From a bacterium (GTDB taxonomy: Bacteria; Bdellovibrionota_B; Oligoflexia; Oligoflexales; RGVZ01): a DNA stretch of 39,091 nt. The notes under the pieces were generated by a model. The model had not been told where the DNA came from and searched no databases. It was given only the letters and a program-made list of their open reading frames with translations. The DNA is taken from contig RGVZ01000023.1 in assembly GCA_010029825.1 (NCBI GenBank), positions 1 to 39,091 of the forward strand, written 5' to 3'. The number at the start of each line of letters is the position of its first letter. Positions within the stretch are counted from its first letter, which is position 1. This document shows positions 8,489 through 17,110 of this stretch, piece by piece. A program made the position numbers and the translations under genes.

Positions 8489-9611
8489 ATGGATTTGCAC
8501 TCGATCTCCAGTGAAGCCAAAGAGCAACGCGTCAAGTTTGAACGCGTATGGGGGTTTCTTTGACGTCGCTACGAAAAAGCGGCGCCTCGAAGACCTTGAA
8601 ATCCAGATTGAAGCCACTCCCGATTTTTGGAACCGCCCGGAAGCGGCGGCTCCGGTCCTGAAAGAAAAAAAACTCCTCGAGATCAGCCTCGCTACGGCGG
8701 ACCGGTTGAAGCGTTCGGTCGAGGATCTCGATGCTGCCATCGAGCTCGCGGTTGACGGCGACGAGGATTACCGTGCCGAGGCAGAGACCCTGCTTGTCGG
8801 GCTGAAAAAGGAATTGGCAACGGTCGAGGCCCAGAGCCTTCTCAGTGGCGAAACCGACGCGAATTCAGCCATTGTCTCAATCAACGCGGGCGCTGGCGGG
8901 ACCGAGTCTTGTGACTGGGCCCAGATGCTGCTGCGCATGTACTTGCGTTACGCGGAGCGCAAGGGTTGGAAAACGGAGCTTTACGATATCCTGGCCGGAG
9001 ATACCGCCGGGATCCGGAACGCGACGTTCGAGGTGCAAGGCGATTTCGCCTACGGGTTGTTGAAATGCGAAAACGGTGTCCACCGCCTGGTCCGGATCAG
9101 TCCGTATGACTCAAACGCACGTCGCCACACAAGTTTCGCGTCGGTGTTCGTCACACCGGTGGTCGATGACTCGATCGTGATCGAGATCAATCCCGCTGAC
9201 TTGCGTGTGGATACCTTCCGCTCCAGCGGCGCCGGCGGCCAGCATGTCAACAAGACGGACTCCGCCGTTCGCCTCACGCACATCCCGACCGGTGTCGTGG
9301 TGGCTTGCCAGACCCAGCGTTCGCAACACCAGAACCGCGATCAGGCGATGAAACTTCTGCGCAGCGCGCTTTACGAGCGGGAGCTGGCCGAGCGCCGCAA
9401 GGCGCAAGATGCCCTCGAGGCATCGAAGACCGACATCTCGTTCGGTCACCAGATCCGCAGTTACGTCCTGCACCCGTACCAGCTGGTCAAGGACCACAGG
9501 ACCGACTTTGAGTCCCACACGCCATCGGAAGTCCTCGATGGCGACCTTGACGCGTTCATCAATCGATCCCTCGAAGATGCCTTCAAGCAAGGCAAGAATC
9601 CCGACAAGTAG
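8489..9611 (+). CDS. prfB: Peptide chain release factor 2, made by programmed +1 frameshifting
   Basis: RF2 terminates translation at UGA and UAA. The gene reads in two frames: ATG 8489 opens a 24-codon segment ending GFL followed by an in-frame TGA (8561-8563). Translation must slip +1 at CTT-T and continue from GAC 8562 to 9611, giving about 373 residues and the family-typical junction GFL-D-VATKKRRLEDLE. The GGQ catalytic loop is present (SGAGGQHVNKTDS), as is the C-terminal helical domain. The codon-recognition tripeptide, normally SPF, reads SPY here (RISPYDSNARRHTSF). Length and domain order are otherwise normal. A single-frame annotation starting at GTG 8511 would miss the authentic N-terminus. 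The gene is monocistronic and diverges from flbD across a 118-nt spacer. Confidence 0.95.
8550..8563 (+). promoter_or_regulatory. prfB: prfB autoregulatory +1 frameshift site
   Basis: In the initiating frame the sequence is TGG-GGG-TTT-CTT-TGA-C. A Shine-Dalgarno-like GGGGG run (8550-8554) lies three nt upstream of the slippery CTT (8558-8560), and the in-frame TGA is at 8561-8563. This is the same arrangement as the well-studied E. coli prfB site (AGG-GGG-TAT-CTT-TGA-C). When RF2 is scarce the ribosome pauses at UGA and shifts forward, so the site senses RF2 level. Confidence 0.93.
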
Positions 9612-9767
9612 TTCGTTTACCAAATCTCAATTTGTGATTTTGCAAACCGGTTTTGTCGCGACGATTAGCGGCGATTGACGACGATTCCGGGCATTTAGCC
9701 GCGGAATGGCTTAAAATCGAAGGTGGGGCATCGTCTCAGGCCAACACGCCTCACCGAAGGGGTTACC

Positions 9768-11837
9768 ATGAACGGCAAGCGATTGATGGAAGTCATCAAC
9801 AGCGCGGACTTTGACCGCCAGTACGCGGAACTCAACTGGACCGGCACTTTCGAGGAGTACCTCGACATGGTCGTCGAGCGACCGGCCATCGCGCGCACGG
9901 CTTTCCAGCGCTTGTACGACATGATCGCCAGCTACGGTTCGTACAACTACACCGAGTACAAGAAGCAAATCACGCACTTCAAGTTCTTCGACGACCCGAT
10001 CGACGGCGGCAAGGACGCGATTTTTGGCCTCGATGTTCAGCTCATGAAACTGGTCAATGTGCTGAAGGCCGCGGCGTATCGATACGGGCCGGAAAAACGC
10101 GTACTCTTGCTCCATGGCCCGGTCGGTTCATCGAAATCAACCATCGCGCGACTCCTGAAAAAAGGCGTCGAGTCCTACTCACGGACACCCCAGGGCGCCC
10201 TTTATACATACTCATGGACGAACCTGCGGGAAGTCCTGCGCATGGAAGAGACCATGCCGTGTCCTTTGCATGAGGACCCACTTCACCTTGTTCCGCCCGA
10301 GCGCCGTGAAGCCCTGCTGAAGCAGATCAACGACGGACGTGACCATTCCGAGGCCGTCCATATCGAAGGGGATGTCTGCCCGGCGTGCCGGTTTGTTTTC
10401 CGCGAGTTGATGAATCATTATCGCGGCAACTGGGAAATGATGGTGAAGAACCACATCCAGATCCGTCGCCTGATCTTGTCAGAACGTGACCGGGTCGGAA
10501 TCGGCACGTTCCAGCCGAAAGACGAGAAGAACCAGGACTCGACGGAACTCACTGGTGATATCAACTACCGGAAGATCGCCGAGTACGGGTCCGATTCGGA
10601 TCCGCGCGCGTTCAATTTTGATGGCGAGTTCAATGTCGCCAATCGCGGGATCATCGAGTTCATCGAGGTCCTGAAACTCGATGTGGCCTTCCTGTATGAC
10701 CTTTTGACGGCCAGCCAGGAACACAAGATCAAGCCGAAGAAATTCGCGCAGACTGACATCGACGAAGTCATCCTGGGCCATACCAACGAGCCCGAGTACC
10801 GGAAACTCCAGAGCAACGAGTTCATGGAGGCCTTGCGTGACCGTACGGTGAAGATTGACATCCCGTACATCACGAAACTCAACGAGGAGATCAAGATCTA
10901 CGAGAAAGACTTCAATGCACACTCTGTCCCGCATATCCACATCGCTCCGCATACCCTCGAGATGGCCGCCATGTGGGGGATCCTGACGCGCCTTGAGGAG
11001 CCGAAAAAGGCCAACCTGACGTTGATGCAGAAGATGAAGCTTTATAACGGCAAGACCATGGCCCAGTTCACCGAGGACAACATCAAGGAACTGCGCAAGG
11101 AGGCCGTCCGCGAAGGCATGGAAGGGATCAGTCCGCGTTACATCCAGGACAAGATCTCGCAGTCCCTGGTGCTCGACAAGGGCGAGGGATGTATCAACCC
11201 GTTTATCGTGTTGAACGAGCTTGACTCGGGTCTCAAGACCCACTCGCTGATCAATGACGAGGAACAGCGCAAGCGTTACCGCGAGATCCTCGCCGAAGTC
11301 CGCCGCGAGTACGAGGACGTCGTGAAGCACGAAGTGCAGCGCGCCGTATCCGCGGATGAAGGCGCGATCCAGAAGCTTTGCGGGAACTATATCGACAACT
11401 TGAAGGCATACGTCCAGCGCGAGAAGGTTCGCAACCCGTTCACGGGAGCGGACGAGGAGCCGGATGAGCGCCTGCTGCGTTCCATCGAGGAGAAGATCGA
11501 TATCGCTGAGAGCCGCAAGGACGATTTCCGTCGCGAGCTCATGAATTACATCGGCGCCCTGGCCATCGAGGGCAAGTCTTTTGATTTCCGGACCAACGAG
11601 CGACTGCACAAGGCCCTGGAACTGAAACTCTTCGAGGACCAGAAGGACACGATCAAGTTGACGACCCTGGTATCGAACGTCGTTGACCGTGAGACGCAGG
11701 CGAAAATTGACATCGTGAAGAACCGCCTGATCAAGAATTACGGGTATTGCGAGATTTGCGCGAGCGACGCGCTGGGCTTTGTGGCCAGCATTTTTGCCCG
11801 CGGCGATATCGTCAAGAGTGACAAGGAGAAGCACTGA
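9768..11837 (+). CDS. prkA: PrkA family serine protein kinase / AAA+ protein
   Basis: A 689-residue cytoplasmic protein with an AAA+ domain carrying a Walker A GPVGSSKS (residues about 117-124), followed by the C-terminal PrkA domain. Length matches the family (630-690). In enterobacteria (YeaG) and Bacillus this kinase works in stress, nutrient limitation and sporulation signalling. ATG 9768 is preceded by AAGGGG at good distance. An upstream start at 9723 would add 15 residues with no ribosome site. The stop codon overlaps the ATG of yeaH by one base, so translation is coupled. With yeaH and spoVR it forms the widely conserved three-gene unit. The sequence TTAAAAT at 9711-9717 may be part of its promoter, but no good -35 is seen. 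Confidence 0.95.
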   Translation: MNGKRLMEVINSADFDRQYAELNWTGTFEEYLDMVVERPAIARTAFQRLYDMIASYGSYNYTEYKKQITHFKFFDDPIDGGKDAIFGLDVQLMKLVNVLKAAAYRYGPEKRVLLLHGPVGSSKSTIARLLKKGVESYSRTPQGALYTYSWTNLREVLRMEETMPCPLHEDPLHLVPPERREALLKQINDGRDHSEAVHIEGDVCPACRFVFRELMNHYRGNWEMMVKNHIQIRRLILSERDRVGIGTFQPKDEKNQDSTELTGDINYRKIAEYGSDSDPRAFNFDGEFNVANRGIIEFIEVLKLDVAFLYDLLTASQEHKIKPKKFAQTDIDEVILGHTNEPEYRKLQSNEFMEALRDRTVKIDIPYITKLNEEIKIYEKDFNAHSVPHIHIAPHTLEMAAMWGILTRLEEPKKANLTLMQKMKLYNGKTMAQFTEDNIKELRKEAVREGMEGISPRYIQDKISQSLVLDKGEGCINPFIVLNELDSGLKTHSLINDEEQRKRYREILAEVRREYEDVVKHEVQRAVSADEGAIQKLCGNYIDNLKAYVQREKVRNPFTGADEEPDERLLRSIEEKIDIAESRKDDFRRELMNYIGALAIEGKSFDFRTNERLHKALELKLFEDQKDTIKLTTLVSNVVDRETQAKIDIVKNRLIKNYGYCEICASDALGFVASIFARGDIVKSDKEKH

Positions 11838-12949
11838 TGAAGATGGAATCGGACCTCAACCGATTCCGCAAGATCGTTCGCGGCAAGATCAAGCAGGAGC
11901 TCCGCCGGTTCATCGCCAACGGTGACTTGCTTGCTCGCCAGGGGAAGAAGGTGGTCACCATCCCCCTGCCGCGGATTGAGATTCCGCATTTCCAGTTTGG
12001 CGGACAGGAGCAGGGCGGTGTCGGTCAGGGCGAGGGCGAGGTCGGGGACAACGTCCAGCCAGGCCAGCCCGGGCAGGGCGAGCCCGGCGAGGGAGAGGCC
12101 GGAAACCAGGAAGGCAAGCATTCCCTCGAGGTTGATGTCTCTTTGCAGGAGCTGGCGCAGATCCTGGGTGAGGAACTCGCGCTGCCCAACATCGAGAACA
12201 AGGGCAAGAAGAACATCAAGGACAGGCAGTACAAGTACACCGGGATCCTGCGCCAGGGCCCCGAATCGTTGCGGCACTTCAAGAAGACATACAAGGAAGC
12301 CTTGAAGCGCTCCATTTCATCTGGAACGTACAACCCCGACAATCCGGTGATCGTCCCGGTGAAGGACGACAAGCGATACCGGTCGTACAAAGTGGTCAAC
12401 TTGCCCGTCGCCAACGCAGTGATCCTTTACATGATGGACGTGTCTGGATCGATGGGGGATGAGCAAAAGGAGATCGTGCGGCTGACCAGTTTTTGGCTGG
12501 ATACGTGGCTGCAGACACAGTACCAGGGCCTCGAACGGCGTTATATCATCCACGACGCGACCGCCAGGGAAGTGGACCAGGACACGTTTTACCGGACCAA
12601 GGAATCAGGCGGCACGCTGATCAGCTCAGCCTACCGGCTGGCGGCGAAGTTGGTTGAGGACCATTTTCCGCCTGCCGAGTGGAATATCTACCTGTTCCAC
12701 TTCTCGGATGGCGACAACTGGTCCGGAAACGACACGGCTGAGTGCATGAAAATCCTGGAGTCGGGCCTTTTGCCGGTCTCCAACCTGTTCTGTTACGGGC
12801 AGGTCGAGTCTCGTTACGGATCCGGCCAGTTCCTGAGGGATTTGCAGAAGCATTTCGGGGAGAAGAGCGATCGTGTCACGATCGCGCAGATCAAGGATCG
12901 TGACTCGATCATCGACGCCATCAAGGTTTTCCTGGGCAAGGGCAAGTGA
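11837..12949 (+). CDS. yeaH: YeaH/YhbH family VWA-domain protein (DUF444)
   Basis: A 370-residue DUF444 protein, the middle member of the prkA-yeaH-spoVR unit. The N-terminal helical part is followed by a low-complexity Gly/Gln/Glu linker (about residues 55-92), then a von Willebrand A-like domain with the metal-site motif DVSGSMG (residues 201-207), SGGTLISS and [12 protein letters not shown] domains bind a divalent cation and a partner protein, and in this unit the partner is presumed to be PrkA or SpoVR (inference). The start overlaps the prkA stop by one base. The end overlaps the GTG that precedes the spoVR start. Length is slightly below the E. coli protein (427). Confidence 0.95.
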   Translation: MKMESDLNRFRKIVRGKIKQELRRFIANGDLLARQGKKVVTIPLPRIEIPHFQFGGQEQGGVGQGEGEVGDNVQPGQPGQGEPGEGEAGNQEGKHSLEVDVSLQELAQILGEELALPNIENKGKKNIKDRQYKYTGILRQGPESLRHFKKTYKEALKRSISSGTYNPDNPVIVPVKDDKRYRSYKVVNLPVANAVILYMMDVSGSMGDEQKEIVRLTSFWLDTWLQTQYQGLERRYIIHDATAREVDQDTFYRTKESGGTLISSAYRLAAKLVEDHFPPAEWNIYLFHFSDGDNWSGNDTAECMKILESGLLPVSNLFCYGQVESRYGSGQFLRDLQKHFGEKSDRVTIAQIKDRDSIIDAIKVFLGKGK

Positions 12950-12951
12950 GC

Positions 12952-14442
12952 ATGGAATTCAAGACACAACTCACCCCTGAACTCCGCGAGCTCGCGGGCC
13001 ATCTGGCGGATGTCGCCAGGGCGGCGGGCCTCGATTTCTTCCCGACCATTTTCGAGCTGATCGACTATCAGCAATTGAACGAGATCGCCGCGTACGGCGG
13101 ATTTCCGACCAGATATCCGCACTGGCGGTTCGGCATGGAATATGACCGCCTCTCCAAAAGTTACACGTACGGCCTCAGTGTCATCTATGAAATGGTGATC
13201 AACAACAACCCCTGCTACGCGTATCTTCTGCGGGCAAACAGCCTTGCCTTCCAGAAGACGGTGATCGCGCACGTTTACGCGCACTGCGATTTCTTCAAGA
13301 ACAATTATTGGTTCAGCAAGACCAACCGGAAGATGCTGGACCAGATGGCGAATCACGCAAGCTATGTCAGGTCGGTGATCGACGACGTTGGTCACGACGA
13401 GGTCGAGGGGTTCATTGATACATGCCTGTCGATCGAGAACCTGATCGACATTCATTCCCCTTTCCGTCCCGCGCCGAAGAAGCCCGGTCAGGACAATGAG
13501 GTCGCGCGACCAAAGCCGGTGCCCAGGATCAAGGCGAAGTCCTACATGGACCGTTATATCAATCCCAAGGAATTTCTCGACGCGCAGGTCCAGAAGCAGG
13601 CCGAAGCGGCGGAAAAATCCCGGGGTTTTCCGGAAAATCCGCAGCGGGATGTGCTCAAGTTCCTGATCGACTACGCGCCGCTGAACCATTGGCAGAAGCG
13701 CTTGCTCGAGATCATCCGGGAGGAGTCATACTACTTCGCGCCCCAGGGCCAGACCAAGATCTTGAACGAGGGTTGGGCAACCTACTGGCACAGCGAGATG
13801 ATGACCAGGCTGGCCCCGCTCACCGAGAGCGAGATCATCGACTACTGCGAACAGTACGCCGGCGTCGTGGCTTCGCAGCCGGGCCAGCTGAATCCATACA
13901 AGCTCGGCGTCGAGCTCTTGAGGCATGTCGAGAGGCGCTGGGACAAGGGTCGGTTCGGCAAGGATTACATGGAGTGCGACGACCCGAAGAAGCGCGCCGA
14001 ATGGGACACCCGTGCCATGCAAGGACGCGCGAAGTTGTTCGAGATCCGGCGCATCCACAATGACATCACTTTCATCGACGAGTTCCTGGATGAAGACTTC
14101 TGTCACGAGACGAAGATGTTTCTCTATGATTTCGATCGTCGCAGTGGCCAGCATGTGATCACCGGCCGGGACTTCCCCGGGATCAAGAAGAGGCTGTTGC
14201 AGCAACTGACCAATTTTGGCCAGCCCGTCATCTCCGTCAAGGACGGGAATTTCAGGAATCGCGGTGAACTGTTGCTGCTTCATCAGCACGAAGGCGTGGA
14301 CCTGAAACATGACTTCGCGCTGGAAACCTTGCGGAACGTGTTCAAGATCTGGCGCAGGCCTGTTCATGTTGAGACCATGGTCGAGGATTCAAGGCGCCGG
14401 GTGACCTTTGACGGGTCGAACCACCAGGTTGAGAAAATCTGA
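12952..14442 (+). CDS. spoVR: SpoVR family protein
   Basis: A 496-residue SpoVR/YcgB protein, third gene of the prkA-yeaH-spoVR unit. Family hallmarks are visible: FFPTIFELIDYQQLNEIAAYGGFPTRYPHWRFGMEYD near the N-terminus, the histidine/aspartate-rich NNYWFSKTNRKMLDQMANHA, and the GWATYWHSEMM motif in the middle. SpoVR is needed for spore cortex formation in Bacillus, but the family is common in non-sporulating bacteria, where its role is in stress response and remains unclear. ATG 12952 is chosen because AAGGGC lies eight nt upstream. GTG 12946, two codons earlier, would place the site too close. Nothing in the window suggests sporulation. Confidence 0.95.
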   Translation: MEFKTQLTPELRELAGHLADVARAAGLDFFPTIFELIDYQQLNEIAAYGGFPTRYPHWRFGMEYDRLSKSYTYGLSVIYEMVINNNPCYAYLLRANSLAFQKTVIAHVYAHCDFFKNNYWFSKTNRKMLDQMANHASYVRSVIDDVGHDEVEGFIDTCLSIENLIDIHSPFRPAPKKPGQDNEVARPKPVPRIKAKSYMDRYINPKEFLDAQVQKQAEAAEKSRGFPENPQRDVLKFLIDYAPLNHWQKRLLEIIREESYYFAPQGQTKILNEGWATYWHSEMMTRLAPLTESEIIDYCEQYAGVVASQPGQLNPYKLGVELLRHVERRWDKGRFGKDYMECDDPKKRAEWDTRAMQGRAKLFEIRRIHNDITFIDEFLDEDFCHETKMFLYDFDRRSGQHVITGRDFPGIKKRLLQQLTNFGQPVISVKDGNFRNRGELLLLHQHEGVDLKHDFALETLRNVFKIWRRPVHVETMVEDSRRRVTFDGSNHQVEKI

Positions 14443-14457
14443 CGACGGGAGTGCCGA

Positions 14458-16179
14458 ATGTCCAGGAAGCTCATCAACATGCTGATGCTCATGGTCCTGC
14501 CCGTGTTCGGGACTCGCGCCGCGATGGCGGCCGAGGCGACGGAGATGCCCCGTCTGGAGCGGGCCGTCGTGTTCACGCCGGATTTTTCCGCGTCCATCTT
14601 GTCGAACTCCCGGATGGCTGATTTCCGCGCGACGGTCGTCAAGGCATTCCCCGGGGTGGTGGAGTCTTCCGGAAAATTCCGCGTCATTGACCAGGAACTC
14701 TCCCGCGCGGCGAAGACCGATGAGAAGGTTCGCAACGAATTGATTTCCCAGTACGAGGTGGACGCGTTCCTTTCTCTTGAGGTTCTTGATCGTTCGGACA
14801 CCCTTGATTTCGTCGCGCGCATGATGGGACGAAAGCTCGAGATCCTGCTGCAGGAATCTGAATCCGTCGATCTCGCGGCATTGGACGCCGGCGGTCCGGC
14901 CGCGACCGTAAAACTGATCGAGACCTTGGTTTTCCGCCTGTTCAACCGGGTTCCCTATGATGCCAAGGTCCTGTCCATGCAGGGGCGGTTTGTCGTGATC
15001 TCGGGAGGGAGCGAACAGGGCGTCCAGCCCGGCGATGAATTCTCCGTGACGCGTGTGGGCGTCTCGTCGCGCCATCCTGCCACCGGGGCATGGAACAAGT
15101 TCGCGATCGAGGATCTGGGCCGCGGACAGGTCATGGAAGTCAAGGAACGTACCTCGATCGCGAGGATGATCTCCCAGATCAAGCCTGGCGCGGTCCGGGT
15201 GGGTGATGTCGTCAAGCTGTCCAGGATACCGTCGCGCGCCCGTTTCGCGCGCGAGGCGACGGAGCCAGCCTACGGCACCGATGTTCTTGGCGCTAAGGCG
15301 CGTCCGATTCCTGTCGAGCCGATCACGCAACCCGCGAGTCCCGTGCCGGTGACGCCAGCGGCCGCTACGGCGCAGCCATCCAGCGCGCCTGCCCAGGCGG
15401 CTCCTGTCGCTGCCAAGGCCCCGGCAACGGAAAAACCCGCTGCCGTATCCGAGGATGAAGGTGGGGTTGGCGGTGGGCGCCAGGACACCTGGTTCGGAGG
15501 CGTCGTGTCCGGGATTTTCTCGGAAGGTGAACTCGGTCTCGGTTTGCGTTCGTGGTCCGTCTCCGGTCCAGTCAGCGCGTCCACGGCGGCCCCATACACT
15601 CTGGTCAACAACGTCAGCCTGCGCGGGACTCGACGGTTGAGCGTCGAGGCGTCTGGCGACTTTGAGGCCGATTTCTCATTCGGTTCGACCGGGAAGGGCA
15701 GCTTCACAGGGTATGACTTGCGCGCCAATGGTTACCTTGAATATCCAGTTGCCCGTGAGACCGTGAACGGCCCATTGCAGATCAGGCGCTGGCGCTATGG
15801 CGGAATCGGGCGCCTCGTGGGTCTTAATGTTGCCGGCGAGTCGTTCGGTGGGCTCGACGCATTCTTTGTCGCTGGATTTATTGGCGGGCGCGGGGACTGG
15901 AATGTTGGCGAGGGGACCAGGAAACTTGGCGTGCAGGGCGACCTCTTTCTGTATCCGCTGACCGTCGGTAGTTACGGTTACAAGGGATCAAAACAGTCCA
16001 TCGATTCATCCCTTGGGACGGGCATTGAACTGAAGCTTTTCCGTCCGGCGGACGTCAAAGGCGACCCCGAATACGGTCTGACCTGGCAGTACGAATCCCA
16101 CGCGTTCTCCCTGGGCAACGGCAAGCGCGCCGCCTACGAATCGTCACGATTCTATCTGGGGATCAGGTCTGAGTTGTGA
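14458..16179 (+). CDS. FlgT-like domain fused to a predicted outer-membrane beta-barrel
   Basis: A 573-residue exported protein: signal peptide (MSRKLINMLMLMVLPVFG, cleavage near AMA/AEA), then a region (about 30-145) like the middle domain of flagellar H-ring protein FlgT. Next comes a segment (about 160-265) with the FlgT C-terminal pattern VLSMQGRFVVISGGSEQGVQPGDEFSV and VRVGDVVKLSR. A Pro/Ala linker (about 275-335) follows, then a Gly-rich amphipathic strand region (about 345-573) resembling an eight- to twelve-stranded barrel. The family assignments are from motif reading only. It lies 15 nt after spoVR and may be co-transcribed with it. Ordinary FlgT stops at the C-terminal domain, so the barrel is extra. 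The 3' end overlaps the convergent phosphoesterase gene by 28 bp. Confidence 0.55.
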   Translation: MSRKLINMLMLMVLPVFGTRAAMAAEATEMPRLERAVVFTPDFSASILSNSRMADFRATVVKAFPGVVESSGKFRVIDQELSRAAKTDEKVRNELISQYEVDAFLSLEVLDRSDTLDFVARMMGRKLEILLQESESVDLAALDAGGPAATVKLIETLVFRLFNRVPYDAKVLSMQGRFVVISGGSEQGVQPGDEFSVTRVGVSSRHPATGAWNKFAIEDLGRGQVMEVKERTSIARMISQIKPGAVRVGDVVKLSRIPSRARFAREATEPAYGTDVLGAKARPIPVEPITQPASPVPVTPAAATAQPSSAPAQAAPVAAKAPATEKPAAVSEDEGGVGGGRQDTWFGGVVSGIFSEGELGLGLRSWSVSGPVSASTAAPYTLVNNVSLRGTRRLSVEASGDFEADFSFGSTGKGSFTGYDLRANGYLEYPVARETVNGPLQIRRWRYGGIGRLVGLNVAGESFGGLDAFFVAGFIGGRGDWNVGEGTRKLGVQGDLFLYPLTVGSYGYKGSKQSIDSSLGTGIELKLFRPADVKGDPEYGLTWQYESHAFSLGNGKRAAYESSRFYLGIRSEL

Positions 16180-16967
16180 TCAGCCCGCGCCGGTGAGAAC
16201 ACCAGTGGCTGGCCTGGGCCACTGCAAAATCCGCGGTGGAAACCCTCACCGTCGAAAAGCAGCAAATTAGGTTTGTCCCACGAGTTCATGCACAACATGA
16301 GGCTTTCGCGCTGGTGCCGTCTTTCGGCGCCGATCGGAACCGTCCACGGCATGTGAAAATGGCCGAACAGCAGATGGTCCGCATTTTGGGCGACCGCGAA
16401 TTTCCTCGCGTCGTCGAGAATCGCGGCCTCGTCAAGTGTGCGGTACGGGTCGCGGGATCGTGACACTTTCGCGTGCCGCAGGGCATATGCGTCCATCAGG
16501 AATCCCGGCACCATCGAGACAGCCATCAGGGTAGGCGTTGATTTGATCAGCCTGCGAAAGGCGAGATAGGCCGCCGGCGCGTGGAACAGGTCACCATGTG
16601 TCATGACAATACGCGCGCCCGATGCCGATCGCCAGGCCAGGCCGCGGCGTGACTCTGTTTCGCTGACAACCTCGACCCCGCGCCAGCCCATCGCGTTCAT
16701 TTTGAACTCGTGGTTGCCCTCGACGAACAGGACGCGGGTTCCCCCTGCCGCCAGGGATTCAAGGCGTTCGCCGATCGTCGAGAACTTTTTCCGGAAGTAA
16801 GCGCCGCCGCCCAGGCAAAAGTCAAAAATATCCCCGAGCAGGGCGAAACACGGGACCTTGGCGGCGGTGCACGCGTCGATAATGTCGACCAGGACGCGGC
16901 TGCGGTCATCACCGGCATGCTGCAGGTGAATGTCCGAGACCGCGACAAATTCTGCTTTGGAAAACAT
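16152..16967 (-). CDS. Calcineurin-like metallophosphoesterase, LpxH-type
   Basis: A 271-residue phosphoesterase with the complete dimetal motif series: SDIHL, GDIFDF, GNHEF, THGD and FGHFHMPW. The arrangement and length fit UDP-2,3-diacylglucosamine pyrophosphatases (LpxH and relatives), which hydrolyse the lipid A precursor at the inner face of the cytoplasmic membrane. The classic LpxH reads GNRDF where this has GNHEF, so it belongs to an LpxH2-like or wider subgroup and the substrate is not certain. ATG 16967 has AGGGA seven nt upstream. A longer start to 17042 would read through a small tandem repeat and is not supported. It diverges from the FadL-like porin gene, so both envelope genes may share control. 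Confidence 0.75.
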   Translation of the reverse strand: MFSKAEFVAVSDIHLQHAGDDRSRVLVDIIDACTAAKVPCFALLGDIFDFCLGGGAYFRKKFSTIGERLESLAAGGTRVLFVEGNHEFKMNAMGWRGVEVVSETESRRGLAWRSASGARIVMTHGDLFHAPAAYLAFRRLIKSTPTLMAVSMVPGFLMDAYALRHAKVSRSRDPYRTLDEAAILDDARKFAVAQNADHLLFGHFHMPWTVPIGAERRHQRESLMLCMNSWDKPNLLLFDGEGFHRGFCSGPGQPLVFSPARADHNSDLIPR

Positions 16968-17009
16968 CAAAAAATCCCTGGATCTCTCGTGAGATCGTGG
17001 AGTCAGCCT

Positions 17010-17042
17010 GGAACCAGCACGGAACCAGCATGGAGCCAGCAT
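17010..17042. repeat. Three tandem copies of an 11-bp repeat
   Basis: GGAACCAGCAC, GGAACCAGCAT and GGAGCCAGCAT lie head to tail at 17010-17020, 17021-17031 and 17032-17042. They fall in the 143-bp divergent spacer between the LpxH-like and FadL-like genes. They could be iterons for a regulator or simple slippage. No other feature is seen in that spacer apart from the phosphoesterase ribosome site. Confidence 0.7.
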
Positions 17043-17110
17043 AGATCCGGTGCGACGTTGTCATTCCACCGGGCGCTCCAGAGTCCCGCGGTCGTTCCGA
17101 AAACAAGTTC

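Noticed and set aside
8511-8560. GTG 8511 as the start of prfB
   Set aside because: It would give an N-terminus unlike any RF2. The start at ATG 8489 plus the +1 frameshift site gives the conserved sequence.
9611-9660. Possible terminator after prfB
   Set aside because: Only 5-bp stems and a loopless AAACCGGTTT palindrome are seen, with no T-tract after a stable hairpin.
9670-9720. TTGACG (9675-9680) with TTAAAAT (9711-9717) as a prkA promoter
   Set aside because: The spacing of about 31 nt is far too long, and no acceptable -35 lies 16-18 nt before the -10-like box, so I did not list it as a promoter.
10479-11834. A 451-codon open frame on the minus strand
   Set aside because: It lies antisense to prkA, which has full family homology, and its product is low-complexity Leu/Val/Asp-rich. 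It results from codon bias in the GC-rich gene.
12952-14442. Evidence of a spore-forming organism from spoVR and prkA
   Set aside because: The prkA-yeaH-spoVR unit is widespread in non-sporulating Gram-negatives, and the window otherwise shows a didermic envelope without sporulation genes.
17083-17103. TCCGAAAA (17096-17103) as a sigma-28 -10 box for the FadL-like gene
   Set aside because: No TAAA lies 15 nt upstream, and the box is only a few bases from the start codon.
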